From: Streptomyces sp. NBC_00414
GTDB lineage: Bacteria > Actinomycetota > Actinomycetes > Streptomycetales > Streptomycetaceae
Length of the DNA: 64,000 bases
Reading direction: 5' to 3'
Assembly (NCBI RefSeq): GCF_036038375.1
Contig: NZ_CP107935.1
Location: forward strand, 2,294,001 to 2,358,000
The notes beneath the pieces were generated by a model. The model was not told the origin of the DNA, made no database searches, and saw only the letters and a program-made list of their open reading frames with translations. Position 1 is the stretch's first letter; each line of letters begins with the position of its first letter. This document shows positions 43,699 through 51,622 of this stretch, piece by piece. Made by a program: the position numbers and the translations under genes.

Positions 43699-44097
43699 AT
43701 GACCGGACAGATCCGCATCACCGCCCCCGACGGCGTCGCCCCCGCCGCCGCGTACTCGCATGTCGTCATGGGCACGGGCCGCTTCGTGGCGGTCTCGGGC
43801 CAGCTGGCGCTCGACGAGGACGGAAAGCTGGTCGGCGAGGGCGACCCGGCGGCGCAGGCCCGTCAGGTCTTCGAGAACCTGCGACGCTGCCTGGCCGCGG
43901 CCGGCGCGGGTTTCGACGATGTCGTCAAGCTGACCTTCTTCGTCACGGACATGGCCCATATGCCGGCCGTCCGCGCGGCCCGGGACGAGCACATCGCACC
44001 GGACCGCCTCCCGGCCGCCTCCGCCGTACAGGTCGCCGCCCTGGTGCGCCCGGAGTTCCTGATGGAGATAGAGGCGTTCGCGATACTGCCCGGATGA
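43699..44097 (+). CDS. RidA (YjgF/YER057c) family enamine/imine deaminase
   Basis: 132 residues. RidA hydrolyses reactive enamines made by PLP enzymes. Visible features: GRFVAVSGQLALDEDGKLVGEGDPAAQARQ, VVKLTFFVTDMA, and the conserved arginine in AALVRPEFLMEIEAFAIL. The ATG at 43699 follows a short gap after the hydrolase. The stop overlaps the acetyltransferase start (ATGA at 44094-44097). Confidence 0.9.
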   Translation: MTGQIRITAPDGVAPAAAYSHVVMGTGRFVAVSGQLALDEDGKLVGEGDPAAQARQVFENLRRCLAAAGAGFDDVVKLTFFVTDMAHMPAVRAARDEHIAPDRLPAASAVQVAALVRPEFLMEIEAFAILPG

Positions 44098-44711
44098 GCC
44101 GCTCCCGTGCCCCGTTGCGCATCCGCGAGATGACCCTGGCCGACTGTCCCCGCGTGGCGGAGATCCGCGTACGCGGCTGGCAGAGCGCCTACAAAGGGCT
44201 GATGCCCCGGTCGTACCTCGACGGGCTCGACGTGGCGGTCGAACTCCCGCGCAGGCGGGCCCACTTCGAGCAGGCGGGCCAGGGTGTGGTGAACCTCGTC
44301 GCGGAGTGGGCCGGTGAGGTCGTCGGCTGGGCCTGCCACGGGCCGTACCGCGACGGCGAACCACTCGCTGGGGGCATCGGGAACGCCGAGAGCGCCGGGG
44401 CCCCCGGGGATGCCGAGTTGTACGCGATCTACGTCGACCCCGACCGGATCTCTCGCGGGGTGGGCCGTGCCCTGTTGCGGGCATCCGTCGCAAGGTGTGC
44501 CGCCGTGGGGCACGACAGGATGCTGCTCTGGGTGGTGCGGGAGAACGCGGGCGCGCGCCGCTTCTACGAGAGGGCCGGTTTCGCCGCGGACGGCGCCGAG
44601 GAGCCTTTCGAGGTCGAGGGCGTCGACGTGCCCGAGGTGCGGTACGCCCGGCTGCTGGGCGGCGCCGGAGCAGGGCTCCCCTTTCCTGAGGAGGGTGAGA
44701 AGGGCTCGTAG
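44094..44711 (+). CDS. GNAT family N-acetyltransferase
   Basis: 205 residues: LRIREMTLADCPRVAEIRVRGWQSAYKGLMPRSYLDGL at the N-terminus, an acetyl-CoA loop in YVDPDRISRGVGRALLRASVARC, and WVVRENAGARRFYERAGFAADG. This is the pattern of actinomycete acetyltransferases of unknown target. It is coupled to ridA by an ATGA overlap, so the pair may act together on amine metabolites. It converges on a histidine kinase gene (16 bp apart). Confidence 0.9.
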   Translation: MSRSRAPLRIREMTLADCPRVAEIRVRGWQSAYKGLMPRSYLDGLDVAVELPRRRAHFEQAGQGVVNLVAEWAGEVVGWACHGPYRDGEPLAGGIGNAESAGAPGDAELYAIYVDPDRISRGVGRALLRASVARCAAVGHDRMLLWVVRENAGARRFYERAGFAADGAEEPFEVEGVDVPEVRYARLLGGAGAGLPFPEEGEKGS

Positions 44712-44727
44712 GGAGCCTGATGACGAG

Positions 44728-45726
44728 TCACCCCGCGGGAAGGCTCACGCAGAACACCGCGCCGTTCGGGCGGCCCGGCTCGTACCAGGCGTCGCCGCCG
44801 TTGGCCCGGGCCAGGCTGCGGGCGATCCACAGGCCGAGGCCGGTCCCCTCGGTGGCCGCCGCGGTGGCGGGGTCGCGGCGGTAGCGCTCGAAGAGGTGCG
44901 GAACGAAGGACTCGGGCACACCGGGGCCGTGGTCCACGACCCGCAGTTCGATCCGCCCGCCGGCTTCGCGCGCGGTGATCTCGACGGGATCGCGGCCGTA
45001 GGCGAGCGCGTTCTCCAGGTAGTTGCCGAAGATCTCGGCGAAGGACACAGGGTCGACGCGCGCCACCAGACAGGCCGGCACGGCGAGTCTCAGTCCGTCA
45101 CCGAGGGCCTCGGACCCGGCGAACCGGTCCAGCAGGAAGCCCAGCACCTCCACCGGCTCCGGCACACCCTGCTGCCCGGCGCCGTCGATCCGTGCTGCGG
45201 TGAGGAGTTTGCGGACCAGCGCCTGCAGCCGGGCCGTGCGCTCGGCGATCCGCTCGACCAGCTCGGCCCGTCGCTCCTCGGCCAGTCCGGGCGGCGGCTC
45301 TCTGAGCACGTGTACCAGGGCGGCCAGGGCCGCGAGCGGGTTGTGCAACTGGTGCGCGGCGACCGCGACGACCACGCTCTGGTGCTCCAGGGCGGCCTGC
45401 AGCACATGGTCGGCCTGCTGTCTGCGGGTCCCGTCGCGCAGGGTGGCCACGTACAGCCGCCGGCCGTCGAACCGGGCGAGGGCGACCGTCATGTCGACGA
45501 CCTTGTTGCGGCCGTTCGGCAGGACCAGCGTGACCTCGGTGGCCTCCCCGTCGCTGAGCGGAAATCCGAACACGGAGCCGATCAGCTCGTCGGCGGGCCG
45601 TTCGAGCAGCGCCGCGGCGGCCGGGTTGCAGGCCCGGACGCAGCCGTCGGCGTCGACCGCGACGATGCCGTCGGGCGCGGCCAGCATCATGGCCGCGTAC
45701 AGCTCCTGACGCCCGTCGTCAGTCAT
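44728..45726 (-). CDS. PAS-containing sensor histidine kinase, cytosolic
   Basis: 332 residues without membrane helices. PAS (about 10-100: MLAAPDGIVAVDADGCVRACN), then a HisKA helix with the phospho-acceptor in VAVAAHQLHNPLAAL (His125), where the usual acidic residue after His is Gln. The HATPase has FGNYLENALAYGRDP (N box), VVDHGPGVPESF (G1) and EGTGLGLWIARSLA (G2). It is divergent from a NarL-type response regulator gene 514 bp away, its likely partner. Confidence 0.9.
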   Translation of the reverse strand: MTDDGRQELYAAMMLAAPDGIVAVDADGCVRACNPAAAALLERPADELIGSVFGFPLSDGEATEVTLVLPNGRNKVVDMTVALARFDGRRLYVATLRDGTRRQQADHVLQAALEHQSVVVAVAAHQLHNPLAALAALVHVLREPPPGLAEERRAELVERIAERTARLQALVRKLLTAARIDGAGQQGVPEPVEVLGFLLDRFAGSEALGDGLRLAVPACLVARVDPVSFAEIFGNYLENALAYGRDPVEITAREAGGRIELRVVDHGPGVPESFVPHLFERYRRDPATAAATEGTGLGLWIARSLARANGGDAWYEPGRPNGAVFCVSLPAG

Positions 45727-46240
45727 CGTGATCGTCCCCGCGCCCCTTTCGCCGAGCCATCGGTGCGTCCGGCGAACCGGTACCCCTCATGTCCCCCCGT
45801 TTCGCCCGCGTCCCCCCGGCATGCCCCGTCGGTGGGGGCCACGCGTCGCGGTGAGGGCCGTGGGATCCCCTTCACCGGCCGCCCGTTCCGGCTTCCCCAC
45901 GGCGTCGACGTCCCCTGTCCGCAAACGGTCGGACAGGCGGTACGCACAGCACATCAGGCGCGTGTCGGCCGACGCGGCGGGGATCCCCCCGTAGCCCCGG
46001 ACACCTGCGGGACAAGGAACGGGCGGGTCTCCTCCCGGCGTCCCCCGCCACCTGCCACTGACCGGCCGCAGCCTGCGTTCTCCTTCAACTCTGTACCGCG
46101 TCCGGGGTGTTGGGCCAGACACGGGAGGCATATTCCCGGGTACGGCCGGGACCCGCCGGGGACGGGCGGCACTACGCTCGAAGCGCATCGCCACCACCGG
46201 CCCGGGGAGAGCCGGCCATCCGGAGGGGGAGGATCCGGGG
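45727..46240. promoter_or_regulatory. Divergent intergenic region between kinase and response regulator
   Basis: About 514 bp, no convincing gene on either strand. It holds promoters for both divergent genes. A perfect direct repeat GTCCCCCCG occurs at 45791-45799 and 45810-45818, 19 bp apart, 65 bp upstream of the kinase start. A truncated dispersed repeat (CCCCGCGCCCC) is at 45735-45745. GGAGGGGGAGG precedes the regulator start. Confidence 0.5.
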
Positions 46241-46870
46241 ATGATCCGCGTGCTCGTGGTCGAGGACCAGCGCGCGCTGGCCGACGCCTTGGCCATCGCC
46301 ATCGGAGCACAGCCGGACCTGGACTGCGGCGAGGCGGTGGGTACGGTCGACGAGGCGTTGCGGGAGGCGGCCCGTCGGCCCCCCTCCGTGGTCCTGATGG
46401 ACATTCATCTGCCGGGCACGGACGGTATCGAGGGCACCCGGCTGCTGAAGGAGGCCCATCCCTCGGCGCGGGTGGTGGTCCTGACCGCGGACGCGACCCC
46501 CGACCAGCTGGCGCGGGCGGTGACGGCGGGCGCCTCGGCGTTCCTCGCCAAGCACAGCGCGTTCGGGGACATCCTCACCGCGATCCGGACGACTGCCACC
46601 GGCCAACTGCTCGTGGAGGAGTCGACCCTGGCGGCCCGGCTGCCGCCGCGGCAGCGCAACGGGTACGGGCTGACCCGCCGGGAGCACGAGGTGCTGGTGC
46701 TGCTCGCTCAGGGACACGGTCTCAAGACGATCGCGGACCGGCTCGTGCTCAGCCGGCACACGGTGCGCGGACATGTGAAGAGCGTCCTGGTCAAACTGCG
46801 CGCGCACAGCCAGCTGGAGGCGGTGGTGACGGCCACCCGGCTGGGGATCCTGCCGCGCGAGGTGCCGTAG
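46241..46870 (+). CDS. NarL/FixJ-type response regulator
   Basis: 209 residues. The receiver domain has acidic residues in VLVVEDQRAL, the phospho-acceptor Asp54 in VVLMDIHLPGTDG and the lysine in FLAKHSAF. The LuxR-type helix-turn-helix is LTRREHEVLVLLAQGHGLKTIADRLVLSRHTVRGHVKSVLVKL. It probably receives phosphate from the divergent PAS kinase. The ATG at 46241 is preceded by GGAGG about 7-10 nt away. A hairpin follows at 46893-46907. Confidence 0.93.
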   Translation: MIRVLVVEDQRALADALAIAIGAQPDLDCGEAVGTVDEALREAARRPPSVVLMDIHLPGTDGIEGTRLLKEAHPSARVVVLTADATPDQLARAVTAGASAFLAKHSAFGDILTAIRTTATGQLLVEESTLAARLPPRQRNGYGLTRREHEVLVLLAQGHGLKTIADRLVLSRHTVRGHVKSVLVKLRAHSQLEAVVTATRLGILPREVP

Positions 46871-46892
46871 AACGGGAATCAGCCCATCTGAG

Positions 46893-46907
46893 GGGGCGGT
46901 TCGCCCC
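46893..46907 (+). terminator. Hairpin after the response regulator gene
   Basis: GGGGCG-GTT-CGCCCC, 6 bp stem, 23 bp after the stop. Short and without a T-tract, so moderate support. Confidence 0.45.
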
Positions 46908-47218
46908 GCCTGGGGGATTTCCGACCGAACAGCCGTCGCTTATGGTGCGAAATGTGTGACCTCCCACGGCAACGGCCCGAGCCGTCGCCACGCGACTTCC
47001 CGAATCCCACGTCGCACCCAGCCGGGCGGTCGCACGGACTGGGGCCGCCGGGGAGCAGGACCCGGGCCATGTGCGCGGAGATGACGGCAGTTCGGATCCC
47101 GCGACGTTCGTCCGCCTGCCGGTCGCCCGTCTCCCGCCGGGCGAACCCCCGGCGACCCCGCCCCACCAACACACCACAGGGGCCGACCGCGCGACCAACC
47201 CCCACCAGTGCCCCGTAA

Positions 47219-47308
47219 GGGGCGCGGGGAAGTGCGCACCCAGCCCCCACCGCCGCGCAGACCACCCAACCCCAGCCCCCACCCCGCAAGGGGCGCGGGG
47301 AACTGCGC
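47219..47308 (+). repeat. Dispersed 19-bp repeat, two direct copies
   Basis: Forward copies lie at 47219-47237 (GAAGTGCGC, one mismatch) and 47290-47308 (GAACTGCGC), between the convergent response regulator and HEAT genes. Confidence 0.83.
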
Positions 47309-47373
47309 AACAAGCCCCACCGGACCCGCACCCACACCACCACGCCTCCCGGCAGGGACCCGGCAGGGCCCAC

Positions 47374-47973
47374 TCACCCCCGCCCCGGAGGCACCCTCTG
47401 CGCCGGCAGCCGCCGCAACGCATCGGCAGCGGCCCGAGCCAACTCCGGACGGACAAGCGCCTCGTTCAGAACGGGACGGGCCCGCTCGTCCCCCAGCACC
47501 CCCAACCCCTCCACACACGCGAGAGCGACCCGTCGATACGGATCGTGCGGCCGGAACCTGCGGGCCAGGGTGGTGATCAGGGCGGGCACGGACTCGGGCG
47601 CCCGCAGCTCGACCAGCAGCCGCACCGGATGCAGGGCATAGGCGACCCGCAGCTCGTTGGTGGCGAGGGCCGCCGCCGCCCGGGCGGTACGCGGGTCACC
47701 CAGCCGGGCCATGGCATAGGCGGCGGAGGCGCACCGCTGCGGATCCCGGTGGTTGAGCAGCAGGACGAGCGCCTCGAAGGCCCGTCGGTCCCCGGCGACA
47801 CCGAGCCGGAAGGCTGCCAGTTCCCGCGCCCAGAGCGGCTGTTCGGGAGCGATGAGTACGGCGGCCAGCTCGTCGAGATCGCCGGTCGCGGCCAGTCGTT
47901 CGTACGAAAGGGACGCCATCGCGCCCGCCTCCTGCCGTAAGCGCTGGGTGAGCGATCGCAACTCTTCGTCCAT
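47374..47973 (-). CDS. HEAT-repeat protein
   Basis: 199 residues made of helical pairs of the HEAT/PBS-lyase type: WARELAAFRLGVAGDRRAFEALVLLLNHRDPQR, then CASAAYAMARLGDPRTARAAAALA and PYRRVALACVEGLGVLGDERARPVLNEALV. It probably serves as a protein-binding scaffold; partner unknown. Codon 12 is TTA (47938-47940), so translation may depend on bldA. The ATG at 47973 has no ribosome site, but TAGTCT lies 7-12 nt upstream, so a leaderless transcript is likely. Confidence 0.85.
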   Translation of the reverse strand: MDEELRSLTQRLRQEAGAMASLSYERLAATGDLDELAAVLIAPEQPLWARELAAFRLGVAGDRRAFEALVLLLNHRDPQRCASAAYAMARLGDPRTARAAAALATNELRVAYALHPVRLLVELRAPESVPALITTLARRFRPHDPYRRVALACVEGLGVLGDERARPVLNEALVRPELARAAADALRRLPAQRVPPGRG

Positions 47974-48395
47974 GACGCAGAGACTATCGGCGACGTAGGT
48001 CACATGGACCGGGCAGGAAGGCGGGCTGGCGCGCTCGTTACTCACCGGTTAAGCTCAATCGAGCGAGTTACCCACTCGTTGACTTGCCCGTGGCGGCCTG
48101 GTGACGCAGCCGTCGTGGGAACAACCCTCACGCCCCCGTGGCAGTGAGGGAGCTGGTCGGTTCGGTACCTCAGGTACCTCAGTACGGCATGGCTCCGGGA
48201 CAGGGCCTGTCGGTTCACCTCACCGCTTCGCGGGTTCGTGCTCCAACCCCCGCGACCGGCACCGGGCGTGTGCGCTTCGCAGCCCGGCGACACCCGCAGG
48301 CATCACCGCGACCTCCGTACTCCGTGCGCCCGTCGGCGTACCCCGGTGCGTACCCGTTGCGTCCCTCAGTCGTCACTCATTCCTGGAGTCCCGCG
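47974..48395. promoter_or_regulatory. Regulatory region upstream of the 3-hydroxyacyl-CoA dehydrogenase
   Basis: About 420 bp without a gene. The left part is rich in operator-like symmetry: CGAGT-TACCC-ACTCG (48064-48078) and a related CGCTCGTTACTC some 20 bp before it. A tandem GGTACCTCA pair lies at 48164-48181. The long in-frame extension of the dehydrogenase through this region has no coding character. Confidence 0.5.
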
Positions 48396-50219
48396 ATGGC
48401 CACTCCCCTGTCCGACCCCTCCCAGCCGTCCTTGTCGTCGGAGGCCCCCCTCAAGACCGTCGCCGTCGTCGGCCTCGGCACCATGGGCACCGGTATCGCC
48501 GAGATCCTCGCCCGCGCCGGCCGCGAGGTCGTCGGCATCGACGTCAGCGAGGCCGCCGCGACCCAGGCCGTCACCGCCCTGGAGTCCTCGACCGCCCGTG
48601 CCGTGCAGCGCGGGCGCCTCACCGAGCAGGAACGCGACGACACCCTCGCCCGCTTCCGTACCTTCACCGATCTGCGGGCGGCGGCCGACGCCGACCTGGT
48701 GATCGAGGTGGCCCCCGAGTCGTACGAGATCAAGCACCAGATCTTCCGGGAGCTGGACGGTGTCGTGCGGCCGGGGACCATCCTGGCGACCGGCACGAAC
48801 GCCTTGTCGGTCACCCGGCTGGCCGCCGACTCGGCCCACCCCGAACGGGTCCTGGGCCTGCACTTCTTCAACCCGGCGCCCGCGATGAAGCTCGTCGAGG
48901 TCGTCTCGTCCGTGCTGACCGCGCCGGGCGCCGTCGCGGCCGTCACCGACCTCGCGCTCGAACTCGGCAAGGAGCCCGTCGCCGTCGGCGACCGCCCCGG
49001 CTTCGTCGCCGACGGCCTGCTCTTCGGCTACCTCAACCAGGCCGCCGCGATGTACGAGGCGAAGTACGCCAGCCGCGAGGACATCGACGCCGCGATGAAG
49101 CTGGGCTGCGGCCTGCCCATGGGCCCGCTCGCCCTGCTCGACCTGATCGGCGTCGACACCGCGCGTACGGTCCTGGAGGCCATGTACGCCGAGTCGCACG
49201 ACCGGCTGCACGCGCCGGCGCCCGTCCTGAAGCAGCTCAGCCAGGCGGGTCTGACCGGCCGCAAGTCGGGCCGCGGTTTCTACACGTACGACGCCCCGGG
49301 CAGCGCGACCGTCGTCCCGGACGCGCTCACACCGCTCGCCGAAGGATCCGAGGCGACCGGTCGGCTCGTCCGCTCGGTGGGCGTCGCGGGCTCCGGAACC
49401 ATGGCGTCCGGCATCGCCGAGGTCTTCGCGAAGGCCGGGTACGAGGTCGTCCTCGCCGCCCGCACCGAGGAGAAGGCCGAAGCCGCCAGGGCCCGGATCG
49501 GCAAGTCCCTCTCGCGCTCCGTCGACAAGGGGCGGATGACCGCCGAGACGGCCGCCGAGACCCTGGAGCGCATCACCCCGGCGGGTTCCTACGAGGCCTT
49601 CGCCGACGTGGATCTGGCGCTGGAGGCCGTCGCCGAGGACCTGGAGGTCAAGCAGCAACTCTTCGCGGTGTTCGACAAGGTCTGCAAGCCGGGCGCGATC
49701 CTGGCCACCACGACCTCCTCGCTGCCCGTCGTCGCCTGCGCCCGTGCCACCTCGCGTCCGCAGGACGTGATCGGCATGCACTTCTTCAACCCGGCGCCCG
49801 CGATGAAGCTCGTGGAGGTCGTGCGCACGGTCCTGACGGCCGACGACGTGCACTCCACGGTCCGCGGGCTCTGCTCGAAGATCCGCAAGCATCCGGTGGA
49901 CTGCGGCGACCGGGCGGGCTTCATCGTGAACGCGCTGCTGTTCCCGTACCTGAACAACGCGATCAAGATGGTCGAGGAGCACTACGCGACGCTCGACGAC
50001 ATCGACGCCGCGATGAAGCTCGGCGGCGGCTACCCGATGGGCCCCTTCGAACTCCTCGACGTGGTCGGCCTGGACGTCTCACTGGCCATCGAGAAGGTGC
50101 TGCACCGCGAGTTCCGCGACCCGGGGCTCGCCCCGGCGCCCCTCCTGGAGCACCTGGTGGCCGCGGGCTGCCTCGGCCGCAAGACGGGCCGCGGCTTCCG
50201 CGAATATGCGCGGCGCTGA
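48396..50219 (+). CDS. Double-domain 3-hydroxyacyl-CoA (3-hydroxybutyryl-CoA) dehydrogenase
   Basis: 607 residues made of two full 3HCDH units in tandem. Each has an NAD site (VVGLGTMGTGIAEILARAG near 25; VAGSGTMASGIAEVFAKAG near 330), the catalytic LHFFNPAPAMKLVEVV / MHFFNPAPAMKLVEVV, and GLPMGPLALLDLIGVD / GYPMGPFELLDVVGLD. It should supply crotonyl-CoA precursors for the ethylmalonyl-CoA genes just downstream. Most bacterial enzymes have one unit of about 285 residues. The ATG at 48396 follows GGAG by 8 nt. The two units differ, so each may have kept activity or specialised. Confidence 0.9.
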   Translation: MATPLSDPSQPSLSSEAPLKTVAVVGLGTMGTGIAEILARAGREVVGIDVSEAAATQAVTALESSTARAVQRGRLTEQERDDTLARFRTFTDLRAAADADLVIEVAPESYEIKHQIFRELDGVVRPGTILATGTNALSVTRLAADSAHPERVLGLHFFNPAPAMKLVEVVSSVLTAPGAVAAVTDLALELGKEPVAVGDRPGFVADGLLFGYLNQAAAMYEAKYASREDIDAAMKLGCGLPMGPLALLDLIGVDTARTVLEAMYAESHDRLHAPAPVLKQLSQAGLTGRKSGRGFYTYDAPGSATVVPDALTPLAEGSEATGRLVRSVGVAGSGTMASGIAEVFAKAGYEVVLAARTEEKAEAARARIGKSLSRSVDKGRMTAETAAETLERITPAGSYEAFADVDLALEAVAEDLEVKQQLFAVFDKVCKPGAILATTTSSLPVVACARATSRPQDVIGMHFFNPAPAMKLVEVVRTVLTADDVHSTVRGLCSKIRKHPVDCGDRAGFIVNALLFPYLNNAIKMVEEHYATLDDIDAAMKLGGGYPMGPFELLDVVGLDVSLAIEKVLHREFRDPGLAPAPLLEHLVAAGCLGRKTGRGFREYARR

Positions 50220-50386
50220 GCCGCACCAGGGCGGGCCCGGGGACAGGCCCGACATGCCCGCCTCCGGACCAGGGGACCGGCCCGGAGGCGGGCGTGTGGA
50301 CTGGGGCGGGCTGCTCGACCCCGCCGGCGTCTGTGCCGGGGCCCTGGGCCCCGGTGGAGAAAGACCCGGTCATGAGCGCTCCGACG

Positions 50387-50401
50387 CGTACATGCAGTAC
50401 G
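50387..50401. promoter_or_regulatory. Inverted repeat at the TetR regulator start
   Basis: CGTAC-ATGCA-GTACG, 15 bp, ends 9 bp before the regulator start at 50410. The form is that of a TetR-family operator, so autoregulation is a reasonable guess. Confidence 0.45.
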
Positions 50402-50409
50402 TTCGGGGC

Positions 50410-51225
50410 ATGTCCCAGTCCGCCAAGTCCTCCCGTACACCAGCCGCGTCCGACGTGCCGGAGACCGCCGCGGGCGGTCGCGCGGCGGCGCAGCGGCTCA
50501 AGATGCGCCGCGAGCTGGCGGCCGCCGCGATGGAGCTCTTCGCGACGAAGGGGTACGAGGCGACGACGGTCGACGAGATCGCCGCTGCGGCCGGGGTCGC
50601 CCGGCGCACCTTCTTCCGGCACTTCCGTTCCAAGGAAGAGGCGATCTTCCCGGACCACGACGACACCCTGATCCGGGCCGAGGCGGTGCTCAACGCCGCG
50701 CCGGCGCACGAGCACCCGCTGGACACGGTGTGCCGCGGGATCAAGGAAGTCATGAAGATGTACGCGGGCCGGCCGGAGATCTCGGTCTCGCGCTACAAGC
50801 TCACGCGTGAGGTGCCGACCCTGCGCGAGGCGGAGATCGCCTCCGTGGCGCGGTACGAGCGGCTGTTCACCCGCTACCTGCTGGGCCACTTCGACGAGCA
50901 CGCCCACGACGACGACGCCAACGACGACCCGCTGCTCGCGGAGGTCGCCGCGTCGGCCGTGGTCACCGCCCACAATCACGTGCTGCGCAGATGGCTGCGG
51001 GCGGGCGCCCAGGGGGACGTCGAGGCCCAGCTGGACCACGCCTTCGCGATCGTCAGGAAGACCTTCGGTACGGGGATCGGGGCCGGGCGGGACACCACCG
51101 CGCACTCGGCGCCCGTGTCCACCGCCTCGGTGGAGGGCGAGGTCCTGGTGACCGTCGCCCGGGTCGACGCCCCCTTGCACCAGGTGATGCGCACGATCGA
51201 GCAGGCTCTCAAGGAACGGTCGTAG
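50410..51225 (+). CDS. TetR-family regulator of the ethylmalonyl-CoA region
   Basis: 271 residues. The helix-turn-helix is MRRELAAAAMELFATKGYEATTVDEIAAAAGVARRTFFRHFRSKEEA, very typical of TetR. The C-terminal helical domain is followed by a beta-like acidic tail. The start is the ATG at 50410; upstream in-frame ATGs at 50392 and 50206 are less likely, the first lying inside an inverted repeat. It lies between the dehydrogenase and ccr genes, so it probably controls one or both in response to an acyl-CoA. A strong terminator follows it. Confidence 0.92.
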   Translation: MSQSAKSSRTPAASDVPETAAGGRAAAQRLKMRRELAAAAMELFATKGYEATTVDEIAAAAGVARRTFFRHFRSKEEAIFPDHDDTLIRAEAVLNAAPAHEHPLDTVCRGIKEVMKMYAGRPEISVSRYKLTREVPTLREAEIASVARYERLFTRYLLGHFDEHAHDDDANDDPLLAEVAASAVVTAHNHVLRRWLRAGAQGDVEAQLDHAFAIVRKTFGTGIGAGRDTTAHSAPVSTASVEGEVLVTVARVDAPLHQVMRTIEQALKERS

Positions 51226-51246
51226 CGGACCTCCCCAGCAGCACCG

Positions 51247-51280
51247 AAGGGGCACGCCCACCAGGGTCGTGCCCCTTTTT
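51247..51280 (+). terminator. Rho-independent terminator after the TetR gene
   Basis: AAGGGGCACG / CGTGCCCCTT around an 11-nt loop, followed by a T run to 51280, 22 bp past the stop. It separates the regulator from the ccr operon, which must have its own promoter. Confidence 0.9.
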
Positions 51281-51375
51281 CATGCTCTTTTGCGACCCCT
51301 TCTGATCGATCATCGCTCATCTGTTACCAGCAGATGACAAGTGAGAGAAATTGTTGGCACTCGGTGCCTTGCTAG

Positions 51376-51392
51376 ATGACACGCAGTGTCAT
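51376..51392. promoter_or_regulatory. 17-bp perfect palindrome in the likely ccr promoter
   Basis: ATGACAC-GCA-GTGTCAT, perfect 7-bp arms. It fills the interval between the candidate -35 and -10 boxes. A protein bound here would control the whole ccr-ecm-mcl-mch-mcd operon; the neighbouring TetR protein is the obvious candidate. Confidence 0.65.
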
Positions 51393-51622
51393 ACGTTGAA
51401 GTTGTCCGGGCGGCCGGCGTGCAGAGATCCTTCGTACGCCGGCTGTCCCCGCAAGCCAAGGCCTGCGAGCCCGGACGCCTGCGTCACAGGCAACCTTCCG
51501 CGCCACAAAGCGCTGCCGAGCATCACCCCCTGCCGAACCGACGGCACGCCTCACCCAGCAGCTGTCCACCCCGACGTAACCCTCAGCGTTCTCCTCGGAC
51601 GCTCATCGCCGGAGGCATCACC

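Larger units (their letters stand above)
46871..47373. other. Convergent intergenic region, no gene seen
   Basis: About 500 bp between the response regulator and the HEAT protein genes. It begins with the hairpin GGGGCG-GTT-CGCCCC (46893-46907), a likely terminator. It contains two forward copies of the dispersed repeat. Long open frames on both strands have no motifs and no good starts. Confidence 0.6.
51226..51622 (+). promoter_or_regulatory. ccr promoter region and long leader
   Basis: About 400 bp. After the terminator come an inverted repeat GGCAC-TCG-GTGCC (51356-51368), a candidate promoter TTGCTA (51369-51374) and TACGTT (51392-51397) with 17 bp spacing, and a perfect palindrome inside it (51376-51392). 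The remaining 225 bp before the GTG form an untranslated leader with no recognisable riboswitch or gene. Confidence 0.55.

Noticed and set aside
45787..46404. Open frame in the kinase/regulator intergenic region (minus strand)
   Set aside because: It overlaps the receiver domain of the response regulator, has no ribosome site and no recognisable domain.
47071..47940. 289-codon plus-strand frame between regulator and HEAT gene
   Set aside because: It runs through two dispersed repeats and is antisense to the HEAT gene. Pro/His/Arg-rich composition without motifs.
51398..51622. Possible B12 riboswitch in the leader before ccr/ecm, expected because Ecm uses cobalamin
   Set aside because: I could not find a recognisable B12-box or the typical stem arrangement in the leader.
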